Positions 19,633-28,375 of a stretch of DNA of 64,000 nt are shown here, one piece after another. Every line of letters begins with the position of its first letter. Position 1 is the first letter of the stretch. Below the pieces are notes generated by a model. It made no database searches, was not told the DNA's origin, and saw only the letters and a list, made by a program, of their open reading frames with translations. The DNA lies in the NCBI RefSeq assembly GCF_000223985.1, contig NZ_AFWV01000015.1:1-64000 (forward strand), in the 5' to 3' direction. The stretch comes from Thiocapsa marina 5811. Lineage in GTDB: Bacteria > Pseudomonadota > Gammaproteobacteria > Chromatiales > Chromatiaceae. The translations under genes and the position numbers were made by a program.

Positions 19633-21363
19633 ATGCTTCCGAGCAGCGCGACCACGACCCGTTTTCATGTGGAGTTGATCAAGCCGTCGCACTATGACGA
19701 CGAGGGCTACGTCATCCAGTGGGTCAAGGCATGGATCCCGTCCAACTCGCTCGCGAGCCTCTATGGGCTGACCCGTGCTGCGGATCAATCCGGCGTCTTG
19801 GGCGAGGGCGTGCGCATCGAGGTCAACGCCTACGACGAGACCAACACGGTGGTTCCGGTGAAACGGATCATCCGCCGCATCCGAGACAACGGCGGTCGGG
19901 GGCTGGTCTGTCTGGTGGGCGTCCAATCCAACCAGTTCCCCCGTGCCATGGACCTGGCGCGACGTTTTCGGGCGGCAGGGCTGCAGGTCGTCATGGGCGG
20001 CTTCCATGTCAGCGGCTCTCTGGCGATGCTGCCGGGCGTCCCTCCGGAGCTGCAGGAGGCCATGGATCTGGGGGTCACCCTCTTTGCCGGCGAGGCCGAG
20101 GAGCATTTCACCGACCTGCTCCGTGCGGCCGATGAAGGGCGCCTGGAGCCGCTCTACAACCACATGGCGGAGCTCCCGGACCTGCAGGGCAAGACCATGC
20201 CCTATCTCCCGCCCGAGGTGGCGCGGCGCTACGCCCCGATGCCCGGCACGTTCGACGCCGGGCGCGGCTGTCCTTTTCTCTGTAGCTTCTGCACCATCAT
20301 CAACGTCCAGGGCCGCAAATCCCGCTTCCGCGACCCGGACGACATCGAGCAGCTGCTGCGCGCCAACCTGGTCCACGGGATCCGCCATTACTTCATCACC
20401 GACGACAACTTTGCGCGCAATCGCAACTGGGAGCCGATCTTCGAGCGCATCGCGGCGTTGCGCCGCGAGCTCGGTGTGAAGCTCAACTTCACCATCCAGG
20501 TCGATACCATGTGTCACACCCTGCCGGGGTTCGTGACCAAGGCGCGGGCGGCGGGTGTCTCGCGGGTGTTCATCGGACTGGAGAGCGTGAACGCGGACAA
20601 CCTCAAATCCGCGCACAAGAAGCAAAACAAGATCGCCAACTATCGCAACATGCTGCTCGCCTGGCAGCAGCAGCGCGTGACGACCTATTGCGGCTACATC
20701 CTGGGTTTTCCGGACGACACGCCGGAACGCATCCTGAACGACATCGAGACGATCAAGCGCGAGCTGCCGCTCGACATCCTCGAGTTCTTCTGTCTGACGC
20801 CGCTTCCCGGCTCCGCCGACCACCAGGCGCTGCATGCGAAGGGGGCGCCGCTCGACCCGGATCTGAACCGCTACGACCTCGAGCATGTCTGTACGACCCA
20901 TCCGCGGATGAGCGCGCAGGAGTGGCAGGGTGTCTATCGTCGCGCGTGGGACAGCTACTATTCGCTGGAGCACCTGGAAACCCTGATGCGGCGGGCCGCG
21001 GCCTTCAGACGCAATCCGAAACGCATCATGGAGATCGCGCTGGAGTTTTACGGCTGCTTCAGGTTCGAGCGGGTGCATCCGCTTCAGGGCGGGTTTCTGC
21101 GTCGCAAGATCCGCACGGAGCGGCGCTCGGAGCTTCCTATCGAACCTGTATGGGTCTTCTACCCACGCCGCGTTCGGGAGGTCGCGACCACCTACGGCGG
21201 TTTGCTCGCTTACGCCTGGCGGGTGTGGCGGCTTTATCGGCGGGTGAGGGAGGATACGCGGCGGCCGGGGTACCGCTACGTCGATCAGGCGATGCAGCCG
21301 ATCGACGAGACGATCGATGAAGGCTCGGAGGCACGTCCGGCTACGAGGTCGGCTGCCGCGTAA
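19633..21363 (+). CDS. B12-binding-domain radical SAM protein (BchE-like)
   Basis: The 576-aa product has an N-terminal cobalamin-binding-like Rossmann region (about residues 60-190, with LVCLVGVQSNQFPRAMDLAR and GLQVVMGGFHVSG). A radical SAM core follows, with the 4Fe-4S motif C-X3-C-X2-C in GRGCPFLCSFCTII. The next conserved stretches are ITDDNFARNRNWEPIF and VFIGLESVNADNLK. The C-terminal third holds a DUF4070-like region ending in basic helices. Relatives include BchE and other B12-radical SAM enzymes of phototrophs; the substrate cannot be read from the sequence. ATG 19633 has GAGG upstream. The frame is open far upstream but overlaps the opposite-strand DUF2126 gene there. Confidence 0.88.
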   Translation: MLPSSATTTRFHVELIKPSHYDDEGYVIQWVKAWIPSNSLASLYGLTRAADQSGVLGEGVRIEVNAYDETNTVVPVKRIIRRIRDNGGRGLVCLVGVQSNQFPRAMDLARRFRAAGLQVVMGGFHVSGSLAMLPGVPPELQEAMDLGVTLFAGEAEEHFTDLLRAADEGRLEPLYNHMAELPDLQGKTMPYLPPEVARRYAPMPGTFDAGRGCPFLCSFCTIINVQGRKSRFRDPDDIEQLLRANLVHGIRHYFITDDNFARNRNWEPIFERIAALRRELGVKLNFTIQVDTMCHTLPGFVTKARAAGVSRVFIGLESVNADNLKSAHKKQNKIANYRNMLLAWQQQRVTTYCGYILGFPDDTPERILNDIETIKRELPLDILEFFCLTPLPGSADHQALHAKGAPLDPDLNRYDLEHVCTTHPRMSAQEWQGVYRRAWDSYYSLEHLETLMRRAAAFRRNPKRIMEIALEFYGCFRFERVHPLQGGFLRRKIRTERRSELPIEPVWVFYPRRVREVATTYGGLLAYAWRVWRLYRRVREDTRRPGYRYVDQAMQPIDETIDEGSEARPATRSAAA

Positions 21364-21415
21364 ACGCGGCAGCCCGTGACTCGAAAGTGAGCATCTCGCT
21401 CCGGACGCGGTTTAA
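21362..21415. repeat. Short GCGGTTTA-family unit between convergent genes
   Basis: The left arm AAACGCGG begins inside the TAA of the radical SAM gene. The right arm GGACGCGGTTTAA contains the phaC stop codon (TAA on the minus strand, 21412-21414). The inner GAGCATCTCGCTCC is the complement of the family inner consensus. Two convergent genes thus end in one 54-bp palindrome. Confidence 0.8.
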
Positions 21416-22485
21416 GCCGAGTGCGCGTTCAGCCACTTCCCGATGGCGGGGGTGACCTCTTTCTGCGCCTTGCCGCTGACATAGATGCCGATGTGCCCGC
21501 CGGGGAAGGCCAGCTCGGTATAGTCTTTGCTGCCGGTCAAGCCCTTCAGCGCCTTGGAGGCATCCGGCGGCACCAGGTGGTCCTGCATCGCATAGATGTT
21601 CAGGACCGGGCAGGTAACGTTCTTCAGGTCGACTTCCTGGCCTGCCAGCATGACGCCGCCGTTGATGAAGCCGTTGCGCTGATAGAAGTCCTTGATGAAC
21701 TGACGGAAGGTCTCGCCGGCCTGATCCGGGCTGTCGAAGATCCACTTCTCCATGCGCAGGAAATTCTTCACCTTGTCCGGGTCGTCGAGCACGTCGACCA
21801 TGTTGACGTATTTCTGACCGGTCAGGCTGAACGGCTTGAGCGAGAGGAAGGTCCAGTTCAACAGCTCACCGGGGATGTTGCCCATGGTGTCGACCGCGAG
21901 GTCGATGTCGACGTTCTGCACCCAAGCCGACAGCAGGTTGTCCGGGGTCTTGAAGTCCACCGGGGTGACCATGGTCACGAGGCTGTTGACCTTGTCTTGA
22001 TGCATCGAGGTGTACATCAGACTGAAGGCACCGCCCTGACAGATGCCGAGGATGTTGATCTTCTCGACCCCGTGCGCCTCGCGGATATGGTCGACGCAGC
22101 GGTCGATGTAGCCGTTGATGTAGTCGTCGAGCGTGATGGCGCGGTCGGCCTGGTCCGGGTAACCCCAGTCGATCAGATAGACGTCCTGCCCGGTCGCCAA
22201 GAGACCCTTGATCGTCGAACGGTCTTCCTGGATGTCGGTCATGTAGGGCCGATTCACCAAGGCGTAGACGATCAGCAGCGGGACCGGATCGGGGGTCACG
22301 CCTTCGGGCGTGTCGTAGCGGTAGAGCACCAGCTTGTCTTCGGTGTAGACCGCTTGCTTCGGGCTCACGCCGGTGTCGATCTTCTCGGCGTTGAGCAGGT
22401 TTTCCATGCCTTGGCCGAGCTTGCGGGAATAGTCCAGCATTTCTTGGGTGAGCTTGTCGGGCCGGATATCGATCGGGAGCATCAC
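21412..22485 (-). CDS. phaC: Class III poly(3-hydroxyalkanoate) synthase subunit PhaC
   Basis: PhaC polymerises hydroxyacyl-CoA into PHA at the granule surface, together with PhaE. The 357-aa length, short compared with class I enzymes, is typical of class III. The lipase-like box reads GICQGG with nucleophile Cys149, the same position as in the A. vinosum enzyme. The catalytic Asp lies in YAMQDHLVPP and the His in PGGHIGIYVSG. It lies 95 bp downstream of phaE on the same strand. Its stop codon is supplied by a palindromic repeat. Confidence 0.98.
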   Translation of the reverse strand: MMLPIDIRPDKLTQEMLDYSRKLGQGMENLLNAEKIDTGVSPKQAVYTEDKLVLYRYDTPEGVTPDPVPLLIVYALVNRPYMTDIQEDRSTIKGLLATGQDVYLIDWGYPDQADRAITLDDYINGYIDRCVDHIREAHGVEKINILGICQGGAFSLMYTSMHQDKVNSLVTMVTPVDFKTPDNLLSAWVQNVDIDLAVDTMGNIPGELLNWTFLSLKPFSLTGQKYVNMVDVLDDPDKVKNFLRMEKWIFDSPDQAGETFRQFIKDFYQRNGFINGGVMLAGQEVDLKNVTCPVLNIYAMQDHLVPPDASKALKGLTGSKDYTELAFPGGHIGIYVSGKAQKEVTPAIGKWLNAHSA

Positions 22486-22580
22486 GGTTCGGTTCCTCGC
22501 GGTAATCGTTGGATACGCGTCCGCGGTGCCCGGTGTGTCGGGGGCCGCAGGGCGCGTGAAGTCTGTGGTGACGGCCCGAC

Positions 22581-23654
22581 TTAGTCGGTACTCTTGGTTA
22601 CGGCCTTCTTACGCACCGGCGCCTTGGCGGCGGGCGCGACGGACTTGATGGCCGTCGCGGGCGACTCGATCGGGGTGCCGGCAAGGGCCGCAACTTGGCG
22701 TTCGAGTGCGCGCAGGCTCTGGCTGAGCTTCTTGTTCTCGCGCCGGGTCTCCTGCAGACGATCCTGAAGGGTGCGCAGCTCGTTGCGGCTGGGCATGTTC
22801 ATGGCGCCGAGGTTCTCGTCGACCAACACTGCCATGCGCTTCTTCAGCGCCATCTGGGCGTTGACGAGATGGCCATGGATCTGAGCGTATTCCGGCGTCG
22901 CGACCTCTTCGGCGTAAACGGACTCGCAGGACATGACCCAGTGATCGTAGAGGGCGCGGGCCGAATCGATGCTCTTGCCGCTGTCGATGACCTCTTGGAT
23001 GTAGCCACCCATCCGCTGGACGGATTTAACGCCGAGCTGGGCATAGAAGCCGTTGTATTCCTGCAGCGCCTTCTGATAGTCCATGGAGGCGCGGATCAAC
23101 TCTTGATACTGGCCCTGCTCCTCGCGGGTGTAGCCCAGCCCGGGCGCGGACAGCACGCGGTTGAGGCCGTCCTTGACCTGGTCATGCGGCATGTAGCGCA
23201 GGGCATCGCCGGGCATCGGCGACATCGAGGACATCATGCGCTGCCAGTTGTCCAGAGGCATTTCCCAGAAGGACATCATGCGCTGCATGACGTTGCCGCC
23301 GTCGTCCATCGAACCGCTGAAGCTCTTCTGGATGTCTTCCAGCGCCTTGGTCCAGAACGCCATGCCGTCGGCCGGAGAGGACGCGTCGCCCGGCTTCCCG
23401 GAGGCAAATGTCTCGCCGAAGCGGAAGAAGACCTTGCCCTGCTCCATCATCTTTTCCATGAACGCCTTGGAGGCATCCGGTGCGGCCGGCGCGATCGCCT
23501 TCCACCAATTGTCGAGCGCACTTTCCCACGGGTTGGTGAGCTCGCCCATGCCGCCCTGCGTGCCCATCGCCTTGCGGCTCATCTCGGTCCAGCTGTCCCA
23601 GTACTTACGTTGCAGATCCAGCCAGCTGTCGTTGAAAAAGGTTTCGTTACTCAT
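22581..23654 (-). CDS. phaE: Class III PHA synthase subunit PhaE
   Basis: PhaE is the non-catalytic subunit required by class III PhaC. The 357-aa product has the family start MSNETFFNDSWLDLQRKYWD and many Trp- and Met-rich helices. A coiled coil (about 285-330, LRTLQDRLQETRRENKKLSQ) is followed by an Ala/Lys/Pro-rich tail. ATG 23654 has GGAGG eight bases upstream; the frame opens 33 bp earlier but without that support. It forms phaE-phaC, divergent from phaA. A PhaR-type site lies 50-65 bp upstream. Confidence 0.97.
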   Translation of the reverse strand: MSNETFFNDSWLDLQRKYWDSWTEMSRKAMGTQGGMGELTNPWESALDNWWKAIAPAAPDASKAFMEKMMEQGKVFFRFGETFASGKPGDASSPADGMAFWTKALEDIQKSFSGSMDDGGNVMQRMMSFWEMPLDNWQRMMSSMSPMPGDALRYMPHDQVKDGLNRVLSAPGLGYTREEQGQYQELIRASMDYQKALQEYNGFYAQLGVKSVQRMGGYIQEVIDSGKSIDSARALYDHWVMSCESVYAEEVATPEYAQIHGHLVNAQMALKKRMAVLVDENLGAMNMPSRNELRTLQDRLQETRRENKKLSQSLRALERQVAALAGTPIESPATAIKSVAPAAKAPVRKKAVTKSTD

Positions 23655-23703
23655 GGTTTTGCCCTCCTTTGGGTCACTTTGCAGCACACGTTAGCACGTC
23701 GAT

Positions 23704-23719
23704 TTGTGCACTGCAACAA
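23704..23719. promoter_or_regulatory. Putative PhaR operator upstream of phaE
   Basis: The 16-mer TTGTGCACTGCAACAA lies 50 bp upstream of the phaE start and is repeated exactly at 25756-25771 in front of the phasin gene. TGC-rich elements of this type bind the PhaR repressor in other bacteria. phaR itself lies in the cluster, so autogenous control of the whole locus is plausible. Confidence 0.65.
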
Positions 23720-23848
23720 AGCGGCGTAAGATCGGGGTTGCTCTATCGGCGCGAGCGGGGCATTTTAGATCCCGCGGCCGGGTCCTCGCGTGACGACCCG
23801 CCATCTCCGAATAGACGTCCACTCCAAAATTCATAAGGCATTCACACC

Positions 23849-25033
23849 ATGAGCGACAACATCGTCATCGTCGATGCGGGCCGTACCGCAGTCGGCACCT
23901 TCGGCGGCAGCCTCTCTTCACTCCCGGCAACCGACATCGGGGCCGCCGTGCTCAAGGCGTTGATGGAGCGCACCGGGATCTCTCCGGATCAGGTCGACGA
24001 GGTCATCCTCGGCCAGGTCCTCACCGCCGGCGTAGGCCAGAATCCGGCGCGTCAGACGACGCTGAACGCGGGGCTCCCGCACTCCGTACCGGCCATGACC
24101 ATCAACAAGGTCTGCGGCAGCGGGCTGAAGGCGGTTCATCTGGCGATGCAGGCGGTGGCCTGCGGCGACGCCGACATCGTGATCGCCGGCGGCCAAGAGA
24201 GCATGAGTCAATCCGCGCATGTCCTGCCGCGCTCGCGCGAAGGCCAGCGCATGGGCGATTGGTCGATGAAGGACACCATGATCGTCGATGGCCTTTGGGA
24301 CGCCTTCAATCAGTATCACATGGGCGTGACGGCAGAGAACATCGCCAAGAAATACGCGTTCACCCGCGACGCCCAGGACGCGTTTGCGGCCGCGTCGCAG
24401 CAGAAGGCCGAGGCGGCGATCAAGTCGGGCCGCTTCGCCGACGAGATCGTTCCGGTCAGCATTCCGCAGCGCAAAGGCGACCCAGTCGTCTTCGCCACGG
24501 ACGAGTTTCCGCGCCCCGGCACCACGGCCGAGACGCTCGGCAAGCTGCGTCCGGCCTTCGACAAGGCCGGCACGGTTACCGCCGGCAACGCCTCGGGCAT
24601 CAATGACGGTGCGGCGATGGTCGTGGTCATGAAGGAGTCCAAGGCCAAGGAGCTCGGTCTGAAGCCAATGGCCCGACTGGTCGCCTTCGCGAGCGCCGGT
24701 GTGGATCCTGCTATCATGGGCACCGGCCCGATCCCGGCTTCGACCAAGTGCCTGGAAAAGGCCGGCTGGACACCCAAGGACCTCGACCTGATCGAGGCCA
24801 ACGAGGCCTTCGCCGCGCAGGCGATGTCGGTCAATCACGAGATGGGCTGGGATCTGAGTAAGGTCAACGTCAACGGCGGCGCCATCTCCATCGGTCACCC
24901 GATCGGCGCGTCCGGTGCTCGCGTGCTGGTGACCCTGCTCTACGAGATGCAGAAGCGCGATGCCAAGAAGGGTCTCGCGACCCTTTGCATCGGCGGCGGG
25001 CAAGGTGTGGCGCTGGCCGTCGAGCGGGTCTGA
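23849..25033 (+). CDS. phaA: Acetyl-CoA acetyltransferase (beta-ketothiolase)
   Basis: This thiolase condenses two acetyl-CoA to acetoacetyl-CoA, the first step of PHB synthesis. The 394-aa product has the acyl-accepting Cys89 in [14 protein letters not shown], the His in [18 protein letters not shown] and the second catalytic Cys in [15 protein letters not shown] at the C-terminus. Length and motifs are those of biosynthetic thiolases. It opens the rightward arm phaA-phaR-phasin-phaB, divergent from phaE-phaC. Confidence 0.97.
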   Translation: MSDNIVIVDAGRTAVGTFGGSLSSLPATDIGAAVLKALMERTGISPDQVDEVILGQVLTAGVGQNPARQTTLNAGLPHSVPAMTINKVCGSGLKAVHLAMQAVACGDADIVIAGGQESMSQSAHVLPRSREGQRMGDWSMKDTMIVDGLWDAFNQYHMGVTAENIAKKYAFTRDAQDAFAAASQQKAEAAIKSGRFADEIVPVSIPQRKGDPVVFATDEFPRPGTTAETLGKLRPAFDKAGTVTAGNASGINDGAAMVVVMKESKAKELGLKPMARLVAFASAGVDPAIMGTGPIPASTKCLEKAGWTPKDLDLIEANEAFAAQAMSVNHEMGWDLSKVNVNGGAISIGHPIGASGARVLVTLLYEMQKRDAKKGLATLCIGGGQGVALAVERV

Positions 25034-25141
25034 TCCGAACACGGGCGGGGAGTCCCCCGGCGAGGGATCGCCGGGCCCTGCAGGTCGTACCCCGTCTCGA
25101 CTGGGGTACACTTCTTCGGATTGAAGGACGACACGGCCTAG

Positions 25142-25675
25142 ATGCCAATGAACGACGAGCGCATTATCAAGAAGTACCCGAATCGGCGGCTCTACGACAC
25201 CGAAGTCAGTCGCTACATCACGCTCGCCGACGTGCGTGACCTCGTCATGCACTGCACCGCCTTCAAGGTGGTCGACACGGCGAATGACAACGACATTACG
25301 CGTTCCATCCTGCTGCAGATCATGCTCGAGGAGGAAAGCGGCGGAGAGCCGCTGTTCAGCGCGACCATGTTGTCTCAAATCATCCGCTTCTACGGCGGCA
25401 CCCTCCAAGGCATGTTCGCGCGCTATCTCGAAGGCTCGCTCGATCTCTTCTCCAAACAACATCACGAGCTGGTCCGCTCCTTGGGCGAGACCCCGTTCGA
25501 TGCCATGACCCGGATGACCCAAAAAAATGTCGAGCTGTGGTCGGAGATTCAAGGCGAGCTGATGCGCGCGGCGGGTTTTGATCTCGGCGGCGATCGTCGG
25601 AGCAAGACCGATCGCAAGACACCATCGCCCGCCGAAGGCAAAGACAAAGACGACGGCGGTGACGCATCTGCCTAG
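25142..25675 (+). CDS. phaR: PHA synthesis repressor PhaR
   Basis: PhaR senses PHA and represses phasin and other PHA genes. The 177-aa product begins with the DNA-binding PHB_acc_N domain (IIKKYPNRRLYDTEVSRYIT). A PHB_acc domain follows (about residues 70-140: LFSATMLSQIIRFYGGTLQG), then a charged Lys/Asp-rich tail. It lies between phaA and the phasin gene; the repeated TTGTGCACTGCAACAA sites are its likely targets. Confidence 0.93.
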   Translation: MPMNDERIIKKYPNRRLYDTEVSRYITLADVRDLVMHCTAFKVVDTANDNDITRSILLQIMLEEESGGEPLFSATMLSQIIRFYGGTLQGMFARYLEGSLDLFSKQHHELVRSLGETPFDAMTRMTQKNVELWSEIQGELMRAAGFDLGGDRRSKTDRKTPSPAEGKDKDDGGDASA

Positions 25676-25755
25676 GCGTAAGAGGATCGGGGTGCTGCAT
25701 CCTGAATGCTTTGGATTGAAGGAAACGGTGTTGACAGAGGCTGATCAGACGACTA

Positions 25756-25787
25756 TTGTGCACTGCAACAATTGCTGCACTGCACAA
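25756..25787. promoter_or_regulatory. Putative double PhaR operator before the phasin gene
   Basis: A 32-bp near-palindrome, TTGTGCACTGCA followed by ACAATTGC and TGCACTGCACAA, lies 19 bp upstream of the phasin ATG. It contains the same 16-mer found in front of phaE. The placement so close to the start codon fits steric repression by PhaR. Confidence 0.7.
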
Positions 25788-25806
25788 CACATCGGAGCAA
25801 CAACTC

Positions 25807-26175
25807 ATGACCAACACCAACGACACCCTGAACACCGTCAACGAGCTCACCACCAAGACCGTCGAGCGCATGTCCAGCCTCGGCGAGCTGAACGTCCGCA
25901 TGTTCGAGAAGATGTCTGCACGCCAGATGGATGCCATGAGCCTCTACATGGAGCACGCCATGCGTGTGATGAAGCTCGCGACCGAGTCCAAGGGCTACAA
26001 TGAGTTCTTCAAGGGCCAGGTCGAGGCCACCAAGGAGCTGAGCGAGCGCGTTCTGGCCGAAGGCAAGACCAGCATGCAGGCCGTTACCGAAGTCCGTGAC
26101 GACTATCGCAGCTGGATCGAGAAGAGCATGGCCGACGTGTCCGCCGACCTGCGCAAGAGTGTTCCGGCTGCTTAA
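25807..26175 (+). CDS. phaP: Phasin-family PHA granule protein
   Basis: This 122-aa all-helical amphipathic protein shows heptad-like helices (TLNTVNELTTKTVERMSSLG, then FKGQVEATKELSERVLAEGK), as in phasins that coat PHA granules. ATG 25807 has GGAG ten bases upstream; the frame is open 51 bp earlier, but that part is the PhaR-type operator. Its place between phaR and phaB matches the ORF5 position of the A. vinosum locus. Confidence 0.9.
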   Translation: MTNTNDTLNTVNELTTKTVERMSSLGELNVRMFEKMSARQMDAMSLYMEHAMRVMKLATESKGYNEFFKGQVEATKELSERVLAEGKTSMQAVTEVRDDYRSWIEKSMADVSADLRKSVPAA

Positions 26176-26215
26176 TTCGGCAGTTGGTTAGACTCGGCAG
26201 CCCAAGGATGGGCCG

Positions 26216-26252
26216 CCATTCGCAAGCGCCCTGCGCGGGGGCTTGCGAATGG
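26216..26252. terminator. Strong hairpin between the phasin gene and phaB
   Basis: A perfect 12-bp stem CCATTCGCAAGC / GCTTGCGAATGG surrounds a 13-base GC-rich loop. No T-run follows, so it is not a textbook intrinsic terminator. It may attenuate or process the transcript so that the abundant phasin mRNA is separated from phaB. Confidence 0.55.
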
Positions 26253-26354
26253 TTCGTGATCGGAAGATCCCGGGCCTCCGTGAGCGGATCGCGTGTTGAT
26301 CGCTCCGGACCTTGATGAACGAAAGACACCAATAAAATCCCGGAGGAAAGAGAC

Positions 26355-27095
26355 ATGGCTCGTATCGCACTCGTGACCGGCGGCATCGGCGGAATCGGCA
26401 CCTCGATTTGCACCCGTCTGGCGAAGGACGGCTGCACGGTCATCGCCAATCATCATCCTTCCGAGGCCGCTGTTGCGGAAACCTGGAAGAAAGATCGCGA
26501 GGCCGAGGGCTTCGCCATCGACACCATCGCCGCCGACGTGTCCTCCTTCGAAGACAGCGCGCGCATGATCAAGGAGATCACCGAGAAGCACGGGCCGGTC
26601 GACGTCCTCATCAACTGTGCCGGTATCACCCGCGACAAGACCTTCAAAAAGATGGAACACGCGCAGTGGGATGCGGTGATGCGGGTCAACCTGGACAGCG
26701 TCTTCAACGTGACGCGCAATGTCTGGGAAGGGATGCTCGAGCGCGGCTTCGGTCGGATCATCAACATCTCTTCGGTCAACGGACAGCGCGGTCAGTTCGG
26801 TCAAGCCAACTATTCGGCTGCCAAGGCCGGTATGCACGGCTTCACGATGGCCTTGGCCCAAGAGGGCGCATCCAAGGGCGTCACCGTCAACACCGTCTCG
26901 CCCGGTTATGTCGAGACCGCCATGACCCTGGCGATGGACGACACCGTGCGCAACAGCATTATCTCGGGTGTCCCGATGCGTCGGATGGCACAGCCGGCGG
27001 AGATCGCCGCGGCGATCGCCTTCCTGGCCGGCGACGAGAGCGCCTACATCACCGGCGCGAACCTGCCGGTCAACGGCGGTCTGTTCATGCACTGA
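26355..27095 (+). CDS. phaB: Acetoacetyl-CoA reductase (SDR family)
   Basis: PhaB reduces acetoacetyl-CoA to (R)-3-hydroxybutyryl-CoA, the PHB monomer. The 246-aa product has the cofactor-binding motif TGGIGGIG (8-15), NCAGITRD, the catalytic Ser in NISSVNGQRGQFGQ, and YSAAKAG with Tyr and Lys. The C-terminal PVNGGLFMH is typical of PhaB/PhbB. A clear GGAGG lies eight bases before the ATG. It closes the PHA locus. Confidence 0.96.
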   Translation: MARIALVTGGIGGIGTSICTRLAKDGCTVIANHHPSEAAVAETWKKDREAEGFAIDTIAADVSSFEDSARMIKEITEKHGPVDVLINCAGITRDKTFKKMEHAQWDAVMRVNLDSVFNVTRNVWEGMLERGFGRIINISSVNGQRGQFGQANYSAAKAGMHGFTMALAQEGASKGVTVNTVSPGYVETAMTLAMDDTVRNSIISGVPMRRMAQPAEIAAAIAFLAGDESAYITGANLPVNGGLFMH

Positions 27096-27110
27096 GGGGC
27101 TCGTCACATC

Positions 27111-27193
27111 TAAACCGCGTCCGTTATCGTTAAAATCGGTACGAGGTGAGATCGGCCTCGCTGCAGACAACCATCTCGGCAAGACGCGGTTTA
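27111..27193. repeat. GCGGTTTA-family palindromic unit after phaB
   Basis: The arms are TAAACCGCGT (27111-27120) and ACGCGGTTTA (27184-27193). It follows the phaB stop by 15 bp. The centre includes GTACGAGGTGAGATCGGCCT, with a GAGGT/GCCTC mini-hairpin. Confidence 0.8.
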
Positions 27194-27313
27194 GAGATCG
27201 AAGATCGGAAATCAGAACATCGATGTCTCGGGCCTGTCGGCGACCGGCGGAGCCCGAGACCTTAAAGATCGATACCAGTGTCCTCCTCGTCTCTCTCATC
27301 ATGAGACGTTTCC

Positions 27314-27341
27314 AGCCCGGCTCCCCGCCGGGCTTTTTTTT
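27314..27341 (+). terminator. Intrinsic terminator
   Basis: An 8-bp perfect stem AGCCCGGC / GCCGGGCT with loop TCCCC is followed by seven or more Ts. It lies about 220 bp after phaB and probably ends the phaA-phaB transcript. No gene lies between phaB and this hairpin, so a short non-coding transcript is also possible. Confidence 0.9.
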
Positions 27342-27405
27342 GCCCTCGGGAAGCTCTGCCCGGATCGGCTCTGGAAAAAATCCGTCTAAATCCGCTACCC
27401 TGTCG

Positions 27406-27504
<99 letters not shown>

Positions 27505-27573
27505 GTTCCGAGTGCAGACGACTCGCGACTTCACCGACTCTCGATGCAGACTCGGCAGGCGCTGGACCAGGAT

Positions 27574-28077
27574 ATGACCGACCTCGCAACACTCTATAAG
27601 ATTGATTATTCGGCTTGGGCGGAGCGCCACGTCCAATTGCTGCGTGCCGGGCGCTACTCGGAGCTGGACGTCGAGCATCTCGTGGAAGAACTGAGCGACA
27701 TGGGCAAGAGCGAGCAGCGCGAGCTCGAAAACAGATTGACCGTCCTGCTGGCTCATCTGCTGAAGTGGGAGTATCAGTATCGCACCCTGTCCGAGCGCTG
27801 GCGTGAATTCAAAGGCGACAGCTGGCGCGCGACCCTCATCGAGCAGCGCAACCGGTTGGACAAATTGCTCAAACAGGCCCCTGGTCTCAAGGCGCGATTG
27901 CCTTCAACCATCGGCGAGGCGTATACCGACGCAGTCGGGTTGGCCAGCGATGAAAGCGGTCTGCCGTCGAGCACCTTTCCGGACCGATGCCCCTACAGCG
28001 CCGAGCAACTGTTTGATAAGACCTTCTACCCGGCGCAGCCCGAGGGTCAGGCCGAGGCGGGACACGCTGAACCCTGA
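27574..28077 (+). CDS. DUF29 family protein
   Basis: This 167-aa protein begins TDLATLYKIDYSAWAERHVQ, followed by DVEHLVEELSDMGKSEQRELENRL and LKWEYQYRTLSERW, all DUF29 signatures. The C-terminus keeps PSTFPDRCPYSAEQLFDKTFYP. Function is unknown; the family is common in cyanobacteria and Chromatiaceae, often in many copies. ATG 27574 has AGGA just upstream. In-frame ATGs at 27544 and further upstream would read through the hexanucleotide repeat and look artificial. Confidence 0.88.
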   Translation: MTDLATLYKIDYSAWAERHVQLLRAGRYSELDVEHLVEELSDMGKSEQRELENRLTVLLAHLLKWEYQYRTLSERWREFKGDSWRATLIEQRNRLDKLLKQAPGLKARLPSTIGEAYTDAVGLASDESGLPSSTFPDRCPYSAEQLFDKTFYPAQPEGQAEAGHAEP

Positions 28078-28152
28078 TCGGTCGGCAAGTACCGGAACAA
28101 CGCCTCGCGACCAGGCAAGCCCCGAATTCAACACGACCGAGAACGAGGCCCG

Positions 28153-28356
28153 TTGATAACCACGATGATTGCAGAGGTGTATGACGCCCTTCTGAGCGCG
28201 GGGGCCGATGACGAGAAGGCTCGCGCGGCGGCGAAGGCAATCGCCGAATACAACCGCGATATTTCGGAACTGAGATCGAACCTGGCTCTGTTGAAATGGA
28301 TGGTCGGGTTCAATCTCGCCTTCACGATGGCGATTCTCTGGAAGGTCTTTTCCTGA
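28153..28356 (+). CDS. Small helical protein with a C-terminal membrane segment
   Basis: This 67-aa protein has a coiled-coil-like stretch (DDEKARAAAKAIAEYNRDIS) and a C-terminal hydrophobic helix (KWMVGFNLAFTMAILWKVF). Short proteins of this type occur in many proteobacteria without known function. The TTG at 28153 has GAGG four bases upstream; the ATG at 28165 lacks a well-placed site and would give 63 aa. It is 75 bp downstream of the DUF29 gene and convergent with purD. Confidence 0.65.
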   Translation: MITTMIAEVYDALLSAGADDEKARAAAKAIAEYNRDISELRSNLALLKWMVGFNLAFTMAILWKVFS

Positions 28357-28375
28357 TGCCTACCCTCGGCAACCT

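Noticed and set aside
17758..21363. A 1201-codon open frame on the plus strand that includes the radical SAM gene
   Set aside because: The first 625 codons lie antisense to the DUF2126 gene and have no family likeness; the radical SAM protein starts at 19633 with a ribosome site.
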